Below are positions 48,836 through 64,000 of a stretch of DNA of 64,000 nt, piece by piece (position 1 is the first letter of the stretch; each line of letters begins with the position of its first letter). Made by a program: the position numbers and the translations under genes. The notes beneath the pieces were generated by a model. The model searched no databases. It was not told where the DNA came from and saw nothing but the letters and a program-made list of their open reading frames with translations. Source of the stretch: Anabas testudineus (Eukaryota; Chordata; Actinopteri; Anabantiformes; Anabantidae); contig NC_046610.1 in assembly GCF_900324465.2 (NCBI RefSeq), forward strand, positions 17,765,484 to 17,829,483, in the 5' to 3' direction.

Positions 48836-49560
48836 GTCCAATCTCAGAGACACTATGTCTAATCACATTCACATATCAGATGACTTAGCATTAGCCTCAA
48901 GTAATGTGAGAAATCTGAGAGTTATCTTTGACCAGGATATCTCCTTTACATCACTCATAATCCACCTGAGGAATATTAGTAAAATTAGGAGCATCCTGTC
49001 CCAAAGTGATGCTGAAAAACTAGACCATGCATTTGTTACTTGCAGACTGAACTATTGTAACTCATTATTAGTAGGATGTCCCAATAACTCCTTATAAAGT
49101 CTCCAGTTAATCCAAAATCCTGCAGCCAGAGTTCTGACTGGAATTAGCAAGAGAGATCATATTTCTCCAACGTTAGCTTCTCTCCATTGGCTCCATGTAA
49201 AATCCAGAATTGAATTTAAAATTCTTCTCCTCACTTATAAATCACTTAATAAACAGGCTCCATCTTATCTTAAAGACCTCATAGTTCCATATTTTCTAAG
49301 CAGAACTCTCCGTTCTCAGGCTGCAGGTTTACTTGTGGTTCCTAGATTTTCCAAATGTAGAATGGGAGGCAGAGCCTTTAGCTATCAAGCTCCTCTGCTG
49401 TCCTCTAAAGGGAGTTCCTCTCCACCGTTGCCTAAAGCTTGCTCAAATGGGATCATTTTTATACCATTATACTCTGTAAGGTCTTAAACCTTACACTGTA
49501 AAGTGCCTTCTGTAACTTCTGTTGTGATTTGGTGCTCTACAAATAAAACTGAATTAAATT
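48836..49560 (+). mobile_element. LINE, L2 clade (Maui-type), 5'-truncated
   Basis: Encodes the C-terminal end of the reverse transcriptase: NVRNLRVIFDQDISF, LRNISKIRSILSQSDAEKLD, HAFVTCRLNYCNSLLVGCPN. A stop follows NNSL where the family continues (KSLQLIQNAAARVLTG-like), so the copy is dead. Later parts (HWLH, KSRIEFKILLLTYKSLN) are still readable. The 3' UTR ends AAGTGCCTT...GTTGTGATTTGG...AAATAAAACTGAATT, as in fish L2 elements. Confidence 0.9.
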
Positions 49561-49621
49561 GAATTGAATTGAATTGAATTGAATTGAATTGAATTGAATT
49601 GAATTGAATTGAATTGAATTG
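49561..49621. repeat. (GAATT)12, LINE tail microsatellite
   Basis: Pentanucleotide array directly continuing the L2 3' end (CTGAATTAAATTGAATT), so it derives from the LINE tail repeat. Confidence 0.95.
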
Positions 49622-51135
49622 AAGAGGAATAACCAACGCATGGGAGTAATGCACCATGTTTGTATTAAACTTGTCATTCTTTAATGTTCTGTTAACAGTA
49701 TCAACTGTAACTGTTCTTTTGTCCTGATATTTTAATGTATTTAATACCATAGGCTCAAGTAGATGTTTTGATAAACTTAAACACATTTTTTAATGATATA
49801 TATTTTAGCGTATGCCACAAAGTGCATCAAATCCAGTTCAGTAATCATATAGAACTTTATTGTTGTTATTTCTGCTTGACTAGTATGTTTTCTATCGTTC
49901 TTAGTACCTTAGTGCATGGACAAAGCTAATTGGGATGATTTTGAGTCTTGTGCCACCACTACCTTGATTTCCAAAAATGTCATAGTATAGCTTTAAGGAC
50001 TAAAAGAAAGATTTTCAAAACTAAAGTTATAATAATATCTGTATTTATTGAGCAATTATCAAAGAAAGGATGAATTGCTGTATAATAAAAGCATATAAAA
50101 AATATATAAAACACATTTAAAACAAGAAAGCCAAAATCACACTCACACACACAAATAAATAAATAAATACCAATAAGCAACTTAAACCAATGTAAATATC
50201 TCATAATAAATGACAAAAAGCAGTGTTTTAAGGGAAAATATGTTTTAAGACTTAAACAATGACACTGACTCAAACAGCCTGATGCAGGTCATTCCACTGC
50301 CTTGGAAATAGAAAAGCCTTTGCTCCTTTTGGTTTTTAACCTGGATGATGGTGCAGTAAGAAGCTTCTGCTTCTGGGATCACAAATTTTGTCATGGTTTC
50401 TTGTAGAATTTAAAGATTGGATATATAGGCTGAAACCAGGTCATGTTAGGTTAACAAAGTGTAGAAAAGCAATCCTTAAATGAACAGGACAGTTGATAGA
50501 TAGAGGCAAAAATATAATAATAAAAAGAAAATCATATGACTGAACCTCCCTGCTTTTGTTTTTATAGTCTAGAGATAATAGCATGAATAATAGTTTCTGC
50601 ATTACTGAAATTTAACATAGATTTAATTTTTGCAGTGTTTTTACATCAGACAATATAAATATAAAAATATAAATATAATAAAAATATGAAAAAGCAAGAT
50701 TTTTAGGCCTAACATGTTACAATAAAGGCCCAGTAGATTGCAATATTTTACCTGTAAGATTTATCTATATATCTTTAGGTTGTTGTGTGCATAACTATGT
50801 GATAGTTAACAACGTGCAAAGTGTTAATGAAATCTACTGATGTAAACAACGGCTTTCTGCAGTAAGGACTCCAGGAATGTGAAGAATCTTTTTAAGTAGA
50901 GGCGAGGTGCTGGGATCTCCTATAGTCTTGTCACTGGTGGTGAAGTAGAAGCAGGAGATGGAGATAAAATCTATGAAGGACATCGTGGAGGACATGAAGG
51001 TAATCCGGACGAGCAGGACAAACGCTCCTGCTCAACAACACACATTGATCCAAGAACAGCAAGCTTTGTGTTTTGTGCCATTGAGGTGGAACACATTTTT
51101 GTGCCCAGGTTTCAACCATCTAGCTGATATATGCT
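49622..51135. other. Gene-free DNA, possible old repeat at 50260-50420
   Basis: Mostly AT-rich. The part around 50275-50400 (GTCATTCCACTGCCTTGGAA) resembles a dispersed fish repeat of unknown class. Small open frames look random. Confidence 0.4.
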
Positions 51136-51139
51136 GAAT

Positions 51140-51560
51140 ATTTCTGAAGTAATCTTGAATTAACTCCAACCATTTTGTGCAACTTACCAGATCCACAAGC
51201 AACTAAACAGCCCTAGAGCATGATGCTACCACCACTATGCTTGATACAAGTTTCTTTGAATTGAACTGAATGTCTTATCTTTACTCTTTCAAACATTCCT
51301 TTTGTCATTGTGGATAAAAAACAAAGCATTCCTCCAGAAAGCTTTTTCTTCGTCCTTTCGGGTCAGCTGCAAACTTCAGTTTAACTTAAAGGTGTTGATT
51401 GTGGAGCAGGGTCTTCTCTTTTGGAGAAAGCTTACAGTTCATATCAGACCGTTGTCTTAGTGGTTCCTTGTTTGTTCCTGACCCTCACAGCTGAGTAAAA
51501 CTGTTTTGGTCTTCTTCCACACTTGTGGTAAAAGTGGCTCTATCTCCCACTAACTCATAT
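51140..51560 (-). mobile_element. Tc1/mariner-like transposase remnant
   Basis: On the - strand, ATCAAGCATAGTGGTGGTAG followed by CATCATGCTC reads IKHSGGSIML, the Tc1 motif VKHGGGSIMLWGC, with a stop in place of Trp. Flanking antisense text is consistent with the rest of a Tc1-type transposase. Ends are not defined. Confidence 0.55.
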
Positions 51561-52800
51561 TTGAGTTCAGCTGTTTGAACTAATTATCTTGAAATCTGCT
51601 GTAGTTTTGAAATAACAAGAGGCATTTCTGACTTGATAATCCAGTGAGTGCATTTAAAGACACCCTTTTAATGTTGGTTCGCACAGGGAAGCTACTCATA
51701 ACAGGACGTTAAGAGGCCTTGGCAAATCAAAAGACATTAGCAATCTGACTGGGAGTTATATTTTTCTTTATTATTTTTTTGTGTACATGTGCACAAGATT
51801 GTTTGGTTTTCTTTAAACTTTAAAGAAGAAAATTCCTTCAATTCATCAATTTTGGAGTTGCTGAATGAATATCCATGTTTTTACTGGACAGCTCAGATAT
51901 ATATATAAAAAAGTTTGACATTAACATCTGATGTCTGAATTATTGTTATGTAACAGACTATAATTTGCACACTGTCTAATTATCCAAATATGGAAATACC
52001 CTACAGTTGCATGTGGGGTCATTCTTGTCACTGATGTGTTGCTGCCATCTGCTGATGATGAACAGACGTACTAAACACTCCACACTGTGGACCATCTCAG
52101 TGGTTGAACTGACAGCTTGCAGTGCAGTCTGCTGCAGTTAATTTTGTCAAATTTATGGCTGCTTAAAAACCAAACCTATTCTAACAGAAACCCAGTCTCT
52201 CTCTTGCTGGTATTTGCCTCAGATAAAGTTTCTGTGACTAATCTGAGAAGATTTGGCAACTTAGTGCCCTTTACAAGTTAAGACCTTTCTCCTTAAATCA
52301 TACCTATATAAATTTAACAAGTGAAGCCAAAATTTTACAGTCATACCATAGCAATTTCACCATTTTTAATAATAATAATAAATATTTGATGTTACTTTAG
52401 TTTTTTTTATTAATTATTTAAACTTCCGCACTCATCTGCCTGCATTATGCCACCGACCAACACAACAACAAAACACTGAGTGTTACTCATTATCCTCTTT
52501 ACTGAGAAAGAAGATCAGTAGCTTCTGCTTGCATTATGAGAAGAACTGAACACCAGGAAGTGGCAAGAAAAACAATGGTGTTTTATTGTCTGCTAGATTT
52601 AGAGTTATTATCACGTCTATAAGTGTTAAATGAAAGATGACATAATTAAATTAAAGCAAACTACTTAGTAAGCCTTCACATTGTTCTTTAATATTTGCAC
52701 GACAAATACAAGAAATTATAGGTAAGATGATCAGAAACTTTAACAATATAGCAATGAATCCAACAGCTGTCATTTATAAAACTAATGTTTTTTTCAAGAT
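51561..52800. other. Gene-free DNA
   Basis: AT-rich sequence without recognisable gene, RNA or repeat. Confidence 0.55.
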
Positions 52801-52804
52801 CAAT

Positions 52805-53250
52805 GCAGTGGCAAGAAAAAGTATGTTTTGGATTTTTTATGGTTTTCTGCATTAATTTGTCATAAAATGTGTGATCTGATCTTCATCTAAGTCAAGAGTA
52901 TTAACAAATATAATGGGTCTAAAATAAGAACACAGAAAAAAAATCTTACCTTGATGTCTTTATTCAGAACAACCATAAAAACCTCATAGTGATAGTAGGA
53001 AAAGTATGTAAACTGTTTGAATAGTGACCTAAAAAAAGCTAATTGGAGTCAGGTATTAGCATAAGTTAAGAAAATTTTGACTGACAAAAACACTCAAACT
53101 TTTTGAGATTGCTCCACGCAAGAGGAATGTGCTTATGTGAGCCATGCCTTACCAAAAGGAGCTCTCAGAGAATCTATGATCAAGGACTGATGATTTATAT
53201 AAGGCTAAAAAGGGTTACAAAGTGATGTCAATCACTCTAAACAATAATAC
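52805..53250 (+). mobile_element. Tc1-like transposon, 5' part
   Basis: Begins CAGTGGCAAGAAAAAGTATG, the same terminus as the MITE at 34202-34622, and shares its inner block (TTTGTCATAAAATGTGTGAT, GATCTTCATCTAAGTC). The following stretch with AAGGGTTACAAAGTGATGTC is the start of the transposase region. The 3' half and right terminus are missing. The left flank is TG, not TA. Confidence 0.85.
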
Positions 53251-56200
53251 CCTTTTTTTACCCCTCCCAAAATAACAAGCATGAGAAGACCCATATCAAT
53301 GACTTTACACTGAATGCAGCGGTACATTAGTAACAAGATTAACTAGAGGAAGGGTGCAGATGGGATCTTTTAGAGAGCAAGGAGAGGTAAAATAGTTCTG
53401 TAGGAAGAGGGCGGTGTTGTTTAAAAGATGAGTTTTCATTGAAGCAGGGACGACATGAGCAGTCAGAGCTCCAAGAAGAAACTGTAGCTGGGCTCGCTGA
53501 TCCCACTGCAGTGTCTTATGTGTCCCTGTATTAAGAATAAAGCCTTCCTTAGGTTACCTTCAGTTATAATAATTATGGCCTATATACATTAAATGTGAAA
53601 ATTAATTGTTTTATTTACCAATTTTCTGTACAGTCTCTGTGAATTTTCTTCTAAATCAGCTATGAGCACTGCTAAAAGCTATGATCATCTGGCATTTTGC
53701 TCATCCTGAAAAATCTGTAATTTAACTTTTTTTCATTTAATCATTTGGGCCGATGCTTTTATCCAGAGAAACTTACAAGTGCGGTAAAAAGCAAACAAAA
53801 AAAAAACTGTTGTCAGTTCATGAGAAAAGAATTTGTCAAATTATTTGGTTTGTTCTCACAGATTCTGTACAGAGATGAAGATGCCAGGGTGTTGGGTCGA
53901 TAAAAATAAGTATGACCAAAACTTCACCCTTACCATTAGCAAACTAACTTACTAACTTATCCCAACATCTGTTTCACCTATAAAAAACTATGCTGTTTGT
54001 TAAAAGTAGTTATGTTTTTTTTTTTTTTTTTTTTTACTAGGCTCTTTTAAATTATACGAACATTTGGCGGTTGTTAGACTGGTGCAAGTTAGTGGCTGTG
54101 AGAAAACACAAGAGACACAAGGAAATATGTGGTCAAATTGTTTATGTTGAAAACCAGCGTTTGTTCCTTTTTCCTTTAACCACATCATTACTGCTCTGCC
54201 TCAAATAGAATCACACAATAGCTTTAAATCCACAGTTACATAGTTGAGTCACTTCATCATATGTATACTTTTGAGTCTATTTAGGTGAAGTAAACATTTA
54301 TGATTGGAGACGCTACAGAAAGTTGTAGCATTATTTTTGAAGTTACACTAATTGATATTGATTGATACCACGATTAGTGTAACGGATTTGATGTTTGTAT
54401 GTTAAAGACATGACGGTTCATTTTATTTGATATTTTTAACTTAAATAACTTACATCACAGTATTTATAGACTATACAGTTATTTATAGAGGGAAACTACA
54501 GAAATAGATTTTAGTTTCATTTATAAACATTTAAGAAACATTTTTGAATTCTTCCATATTAAAGATGTTTCTAGAAGGTTCACTTATTAACTATGTATAG
54601 AACAAAAATAAAAGAAAAATGAACTCACTTGGAATTGAAATTTAGTTTTTTGCTATAAACAAAGTTTTTCTAAATTCACGTGCCAATGTGTGACATGTGA
54701 CATTTTCAAGAAAGAAGCGATAATAAAAATGACAAATCCTTAACTTTATACACACAAACACATGAATGCTCCCACAAATGAACACGCCTGGTTTCACCCA
54801 GCTTTTCATCCATACACTGCCGTCTAATTGAATCTCATTTTAATTATGTTGACCCAGACTCTATCTCTCTGCAGTCTGCCTCTCACACTGTGAGAGTGAC
54901 ACCTCCATCTCCTTACAGAGGAGCGAGTTGAGGATCCACTTTGATGTCCGTCACTCCCCTGCAAAGAAAAGGTCAAAATAATAAATGTAGGTCCAATTGA
55001 TGGGTTGGCAGGGTGTGAGCAGGGGGTTTGGTGCTGATTTTTGGACGAGTGCTCTCCTAAAGGCATAATGAATTCATACAGTCAAGCATGGCCAAAGAGG
55101 AAAACAGCGTGAGTCCTCTTTCCATGAAAAGGTTGATCTAAATCTGTAGACAAGCCTGGCTGCTTCGTTCCATTCGTTCTCCAACACATTGCTCTCTTCT
55201 TTCTCATCAGCAGGCTTGTCTCACACGTATGAATAAATACCCCGTAAATATCTCTGTCGTTCACTCCTCTCCGCCACACAGCTCTGCACATGCATCACCC
55301 CCTCCTCTCCCTTCACTCACAGAGGTGAACTGAATCAACATGCTTCAGAAACCCTGTCAGTGAGTTGCCTAACTCTTCCTCACAGCAAGACATCTTTGAT
55401 TCAAGAGGGAATAAAACAGAAATAAGCAAATGCTTGAACATTCCTCAGGCCGTACACATCATGGCTTATCTGTGAGTAAGTCCATGCAAACCTGAGCTGC
55501 ACCACTTCTAGCAGCTGTTGGGCTATATATAATCAGTTATTATTATAGGTAAATATGTTTAAAATACAACTCAAAACATGGAAAAAAACTTTCTTTTGTT
55601 TTGTATGAAACTATGACAATTAAAGTTCCTATCAGCTGAAGCATTATGTGAGGCACTGGTGGAAGAGTCTTTTATTGAAGTGGCATCACCTCAACTTATT
55701 ATTATTTTATATTATAATAGAATAGAATTATATTACATGGCTGACTTATTATAAATAACACATTATTATGTCTTCTGATTTTTTTATGTTGATTTTAACC
55801 ATATTGTTCACACTGTTTTATCTATGTAAGTAGTAAACTTCACTTAAAATATTTAATTTATATCATGGTCTGATACATGATGAACAAACACAAAGTTTTG
55901 TTATTGTATCTGTAAATACCTATAACTTCCAACCAAAAAATATTATATATATTATATATATTAAAAATATAATGTGTAAAGTAAAAGTGGGGAGAAATTT
56001 ATATTATAAAATAGGTCTTTACAGGAGAAGCTGGAATAACTGCTAAGTACCGAAGATCCAGACTTAAATTTGTCATTATATTTCCTTACAATTACATTAG
56101 AGTGTTTGATAATGGGGACATAAAATAAAGTGAAACGTTCCCAGTATCTTAAATCAAGTCAATAAATACTGTACAGTCCAGCAATTAAGTAAATGTAGTT

Positions 56201-56590
56201 AGTTATTTTCCAGCACGGAGGTCACAAGACGCAGACTCTCATGCCGTCTGTCCTGCAGTGTGGAAAAACGCTTCATCCAACTTGGAGACAAATTAAGGGA
56301 AATATTGACATACTAGAGGGTTCCAATGGTTAACTCAATTTGAAGACAAAGTAATCTAATTGAGAAAAAAGCTGACCAAAATTCCCCCAGAATAAACCAG
56401 CTCTGAATACAGAATAAGTTGTTGCATGTGTCGGCGTATTTTCCATTTCTGTGATAAAGATGCGTCTTTGGCTCCGACGCCGCACTGATCAATCAGACGT
56501 GGATTAATGATGGACTAATGATGTCAGAGCCTCAGATATGATTATTTTCTCACTGACAAAACGTAATTTCCTGAGCAGCCACGGTAGCCT
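53251..56590. other. Gene-free DNA upstream of caly
   Basis: No coding sequence found. A fragment near 53740-53800 (GATGCTTTTATCCAGAGAAA, CTTACAAGTG) resembles a very common fish dispersed repeat. A poly(T) run lies at 54016-54035. Open frames (54824-55291) have no known domain. Confidence 0.5.
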
Positions 56591-56721
56591 ACCAGTTTCC
56601 TCCGGGCTGAGTTACATGCGCAGTCCTGCCGTGAATCACACATCACCACGGCAACCGGTCCTCACACCGAGTCCCCGTCAGCATCCGTGAAGAGGTCGGA
56701 TCCCGTCCACAGGCGACCACG
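56590..56721 (+). promoter_or_regulatory. caly promoter region and non-coding exon 1 (candidate)
   Basis: A CpG-rich stretch ends with CGACCACG and a strong donor GTAAGT at 56722. The first coding exon of caly opens with an acceptor at 59038, 34 nt before its ATG, so an upstream untranslated exon is required. Immediately after the donor comes a (CTCTC)n repeat (56727-56767). Confidence 0.5.
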
Positions 56722-56726
56722 GTAAG

Positions 56727-56767
56727 TCTCTCCTCTCCTCTCCTCTCCTCTCCTCTCCTCTCCTCTC
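56727..56767. repeat. (TCTCC)n repeat beside the caly exon 1 donor
   Basis: Pyrimidine pentanucleotide tract starting about 5 nt inside the proposed first intron. Confidence 0.9.
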
Positions 56768-58955
56768 TGCACCGACATCTCTGTGACTGCATCCATTAGA
56801 CAGTGAGTATCGCAGCGGTAAAGATGTGTTTCTTCACATGACGTTGTTGATTTAAAGCAGCAGTTCGTGATTATTAATCTGCTTCAGAGGATGAATGGAC
56901 ACGAACCTCACATTAACCTGAGTGTTAGGGCTATATGTCTGTGTGACATGCTGAATAGGCATTCAATTTGACCTTACAACTTAATAACAAGCCATGTGAT
57001 GTAGAAACGTTATGTTTCATTATAACATTCATAATAATATTACATATTCAGAGCTGTAATTGTGTAAAACAATTTGCTTGACATGTCTCCTGTGTATTTC
57101 ATGTGCAGCTGTTAATCTCTGCTCTCTGGTTCCTCTGGTTACACAGCCTGTATGTCTTGTTGCAGCAGTCTTCAATGCAGCAAGTTCAGTTATGCATGAT
57201 CAGTGAACCCTGAAGAACTTGAGAGACACAGGCAGCAAACGGCGGGCTCTCACCTAGTCGCATACAGCATGTGTTCAGCTTTAGGAAGCCGGGTCCTCAC
57301 TGTCCCGTGTGTTGGCAAATGTATGATGGGTTGTGCCAGTGAAGGAAAATGTAAAATCAAGTCGTCTTTCTGATGCGAACGTTCTTTCATGGTGGATGCA
57401 GTGAATGTAAAAAAAGTACTGAGTGTGAATTAAAGAGAAGTCATTTCCTGTACACTGGCTTTCAGTGGAAGTGTGGGTACACCGAGTGTTTGACAGCAAC
57501 ACTCGGCTCATTTGTTAATCACAGATTCATGGATGATTCATCATACCCACACTTCACTCCAACTGTAGGGAGGAAAAATGGTGGTCAGAACAGATGACCA
57601 CTTTAACCACCCACTCATCATGCACTATAGACATGAATAACGTACTCATGTCACATCCTTGCTGCTTCTAAGTGCTTCAATACAAACGCACGTCTGCATC
57701 TGAAGATATTTAGTCTTTTACACAATTTAGAGGTGAATATTTTGCACCAGTTCATCAGTTGGTTTGTGGCCCTCGTCTGCTGTACATCTACTGTAGATCC
57801 AAATTATTAAATGCGTAATATTTTCATGGATTGTGTTTTTTTTAAACTGAAACGTTTAATGTTATTAAAGGTTTGCACCAGATTGCAGTAAGTTGCGCAC
57901 TATACTTCCTGGCCCAGTGGCTTTTTTTAATGATACACCGACTCCTTTATTAGGAGCACATATACTCCAGGGATTTGTAGGAGTACAGTGTAAAAACTGT
58001 AGTTTGCCTCTTTTACTTTGTGTGTATCATCATTGTGAGTCAGTGGCATCGGCGGGCCGTGGGGTCTTTGGCTGAGGGAAGGTGTTGTGTTGCACTGTGT
58101 GAATGACATAAGTGGCTTCTCACCTTTCCTTTCCACACAGATGATCTTTTGATTGAGGAGAGAAACTGGTGAAGAATTAGATTGATGTGTCAGCTATAAA
58201 TGTAAAACATAAGAGACTGGAAGGAGATATGAGGTGTGCATGAGGCGAGTCGTACACAGAGATCAAACGTGTTTCCAAGTGATGCCTGGATTGCAAAACC
58301 CAGTCTGAAGTTATTTAAATATGTAGACCATAACTGAACTTATCATAACCTCACTGAATTATTCACTGGGCAATTAGGAAAGTAATAGCGGTTTTCTGCT
58401 AAGAGTGAAATGAGAAGATAAAAATCCAGCTTGTGTCTCCAGGTTAATAGCTAAAACCAGCAGGTGATTAGCGTAGCTTAACCGAAAAACTGGACCCAGC
58501 TCAAACAGTTAGCTGCTAATCCTGCAACTTCAAAGCTCACTAATAATTCCTAGTTTAATAATAATTGTTAGTTTAAAATGGATAAAAACTGAAGTGTAGA
58601 AATAACAAGTTGTAGTTTTTTACAGTAGGTTGTGTAGTAAACTTTTTTTTTTTTTTGCCCAGTTGGCACCTGAAGATAATTCCCCACAAAAAAGTAATTT
58701 ATACACTAAAGTTTTAATATGGCGCAGATGGTATTGTACTCAGAGTTGATGTTTTCCTATTATTTATGGCATGTTGTTTTATATTACTAGCTAACAAATA
58801 GCAAACATGCTAGGTGATCTGTGAGGCCATTCTACTCAATGCTAATGTCAGCATGCTAACATGCTCACAGTGACAACGCCAACGGGCAAATTATCTAATA
58901 AGTTTACCACTTTAGTTCAGCGAGTTAGCGTGATTACATTTGCTGGTGTAATTAG

Positions 58956-61942
<2,987 letters not shown>

Positions 61943-62006
61943 AGAGTCTGATGGTCTGATGGTTGTGGGGGTTACGTGTGCGTGTGCATGTTTGTGTGTG
62001 TGCGTG

Positions 62007-62069
<63 letters not shown>

Positions 62070-63760
62070 TTACACTGGTGCTCCTTAGTTCTCCTAAACA
62101 TTGAATTGAAATTTAAACAGTGTAAACCACAAGTTTACTCAGCATTAATCCAGTTTTATTCTCAGTTTTATTTTCATTAATATTGAATACAAACAAATAC
62201 CCATGTCTCTTTGTGTGTGTATACACTGAGTTATAGACGATGAAAGGTTGGTTTAGATCTAAATTAAGGTCAAGACATTGAGTTGTGATGGTTAAGAGCC
62301 TAGGGAATGTAATGTCAATGAATGTGCTCCCTGTGTGTGTGTGTGTGGTGTGTGCGTGCATGTGTGTGTGTGTGCATGTGTGTGTGTGTGTTGCTGTGGT
62401 TAGGGGCAGGAATGTTATTAAAGTTTTGGAAAATGTGCCTGACTTTTCCAGTGTTACTGAGTCATGTATAAACTCTGCCATCTGCATTCTGTGAGCGTGT
62501 GTGTGTGTGTGTGTGCGTGCGTGCGTGTGTGTGTGTGTGTGTGCATGCTTGTGTAGTAACTGCACACTATATACATGTACTGTGTGCACATTTGCATTCA
62601 TGTGCCACATGTGTGGAATGAGTGTGTGCACTTCCCTGAGAAAACTGCAGGTGAGAGAAGAGAAGAGAGGTGGGAGCTCAGAGCGAGAAGACAAGATAAC
62701 ACGTTTTTAATGAGTTTACTGTAAGTTTCTCCTCATTGCACCGTCTTGTTATCTTGCCTTCCATTCATTTAGTCGATGAAATCATTGTGTTTCACAGTTC
62801 AGCAAGTAAGACAAGGAGCTATAATTTTCCATTAAACCTTTGCTGAAATATACTGATTGCACAAATTATGATAATCATAATAAGAGAAGGAACTATATTA
62901 TAACGTCAAGTGTTGCTCTTATAATCCAAATGATTTCAGTGGTACCTACTTCATGCAGTGGATTATAAAACTTCAGAAACTGCAATCTTTAAAATGAGCG
63001 TTGTTTTTCTTTAGTTTTTTTTTTTGTGATTTTGATGTTTTAAGCTCCTTACTGTAATTATTAATGAAACTTTGGAGTTTTTTAACATATTAATACAAAA
63101 ATTATACAGTTCAGTAATATTACATGTTCACATGTGTAAACTGTGTAAATTGAAAAAACTAGACAGGTTTGCTTCATCCAAGATTTATTACCATTTCTTT
63201 TTCTTTTTTATGTTGCTGTAGACATTCTGTAATGTCCTTGTAAATCAACTTGTACAGTATAGCAATTACAGGGTCAACTCATCATTATCTGAACTATGAA
63301 CATATGAATTACCTGCTGTAGTATTGCAAGAGCTATAGTTAGTGTCTATAATGTACTACCCAAACAGGTCAATGGCATATATCTTCTTCTATTTATTTAA
63401 TTAACAGACTATTTATATGTGTATAATTTTGTGGATTTTGAATGGAAATGTTGTGTTTACAAATCTTATTGTGTACAGTCTGTCATACATCTATTTCACA
63501 GGGAGAACAAGTGTTGAATGTATTTTTTGAAACAGGCAGATAAACCCATAATTATAATCTTTTTTCCTCACTCAGAGACAAAATGTTTTTTTGTTTTTTT
63601 TTCAATGGCTGATATCTCATTTTGAAACAGAACTCTTCATGTGAGTAGGACAAATGTGAGACCACAGCACAGCTTGTCTCCTGGGTTCAAGTGCCAAACG
63701 TTTACATCAGACCCATCTGCTCTGATGTCACTGACTGAACGCAAATAAATGACCCAAGTG
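61943..63760 (+). other. caly 3' UTR with GT microsatellites
   Basis: GT-rich tracts at about 61977-62068, 62331-62394 and 62495-62544. An AATAAA lies at 63744-63749 and an ATTAAA near 62832. No coding region is evident; the 193-aa - strand frame at 62113-62694 is built from the CA side of the microsatellites. Confidence 0.6.
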
Positions 63761-64000
63761 TTGAGTTCTCTCAATCACAGTGAGCCCTGTTGATTTAAAT
63801 TCGTTAGACTCTAATGACCAGAGTTAATAATTTGCCGTAACTGATGAAATATTGATGGTTGGATTAACAGACACCACTGATGTTATGTTATGTGTGCTGA
63901 ATTGTTATATATAAAGTCACTAACCACACCTGTCACATAAACACAGGGACTGAAAACACTAAAATTCTTTGAGTTACGTACTTTTGATTTCATGCTACTC
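63761..64000. other. Downstream flank
   Basis: AT-rich, nothing recognised before the window ends. Confidence 0.5.

Noticed and set aside
49484-49786. 100-aa - strand frame with FNSIQ repeats
   Set aside because: Translation of the (GAATT)n LINE tail.
62113-62694. 193-aa - strand frame rich in Thr/His
   Set aside because: Produced by CA/GT microsatellites in the caly 3' UTR.

Overview
The window is eukaryotic. It has long spliced genes with GT-AG introns, AATAAA poly(A) signals, (CA)n/(GT)n microsatellites, and repeats typical of ray-finned fishes: an L2/Maui-type LINE with a (GAATT)n tail, several Tc1-like transposons, hAT MITEs, a tRNA-type SINE and a Ty3/Gypsy fossil. The gene content fits a teleost, probably a percomorph. 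That placement is inferred from memory of gene and repeat families, not from a database search.

Layout. 1-23.8 kb: micu3, a mitochondrial EF-hand regulator of the calcium uniporter, + strand, 14 coding exons giving 486 aa, with a possible alternative last exon at 23164. 24.4-29.5 kb: a tandem array with three full-length 216-nt U3 snoRNA genes (25702, 27304, 28902), each with its own snRNA-type upstream element, plus duplicated flanks, a conserved hairpin and an unidentified exon-like segment. 30.2-38.05 kb: vps37a (ESCRT-I), + strand, 11 exons, 391 aa. 38.3-43.0 kb: nsmce1 (SMC5/6 complex RING-like subunit), + strand, 247 aa. 43.8-44.8 kb: a single-exon trace amine-associated receptor on the - strand, with Asp at the 5.42 position and none at 3.32. 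46.1-48.1 kb: a decayed Ty3/Gypsy fossil next to a Tc1-like fragment. 48.8-49.6 kb: L2-type LINE. 50-56.5 kb: gene-poor sequence with transposon debris. 56.6-63.8 kb: caly (calcyon, NSG family), + strand, 200 aa, with a non-coding first exon.

The genes are not an operon. They are unrelated housekeeping, sensory and neuronal genes. micu3 next to vps37a matches a neighbourhood known in vertebrates (human 8p22 carries both). The most interesting part is the U3 array. The copies differ mainly by changes that keep one helix paired (C-G, T-G, T-A at one position), and the upstream element sits at the same distance in every copy, so all three look like working genes. Other points are the phase-compatible alternative micu3 C-terminus, a weak micu3 splice donor beside a (CA)n tract, and the non-classical amine site of the TAAR.
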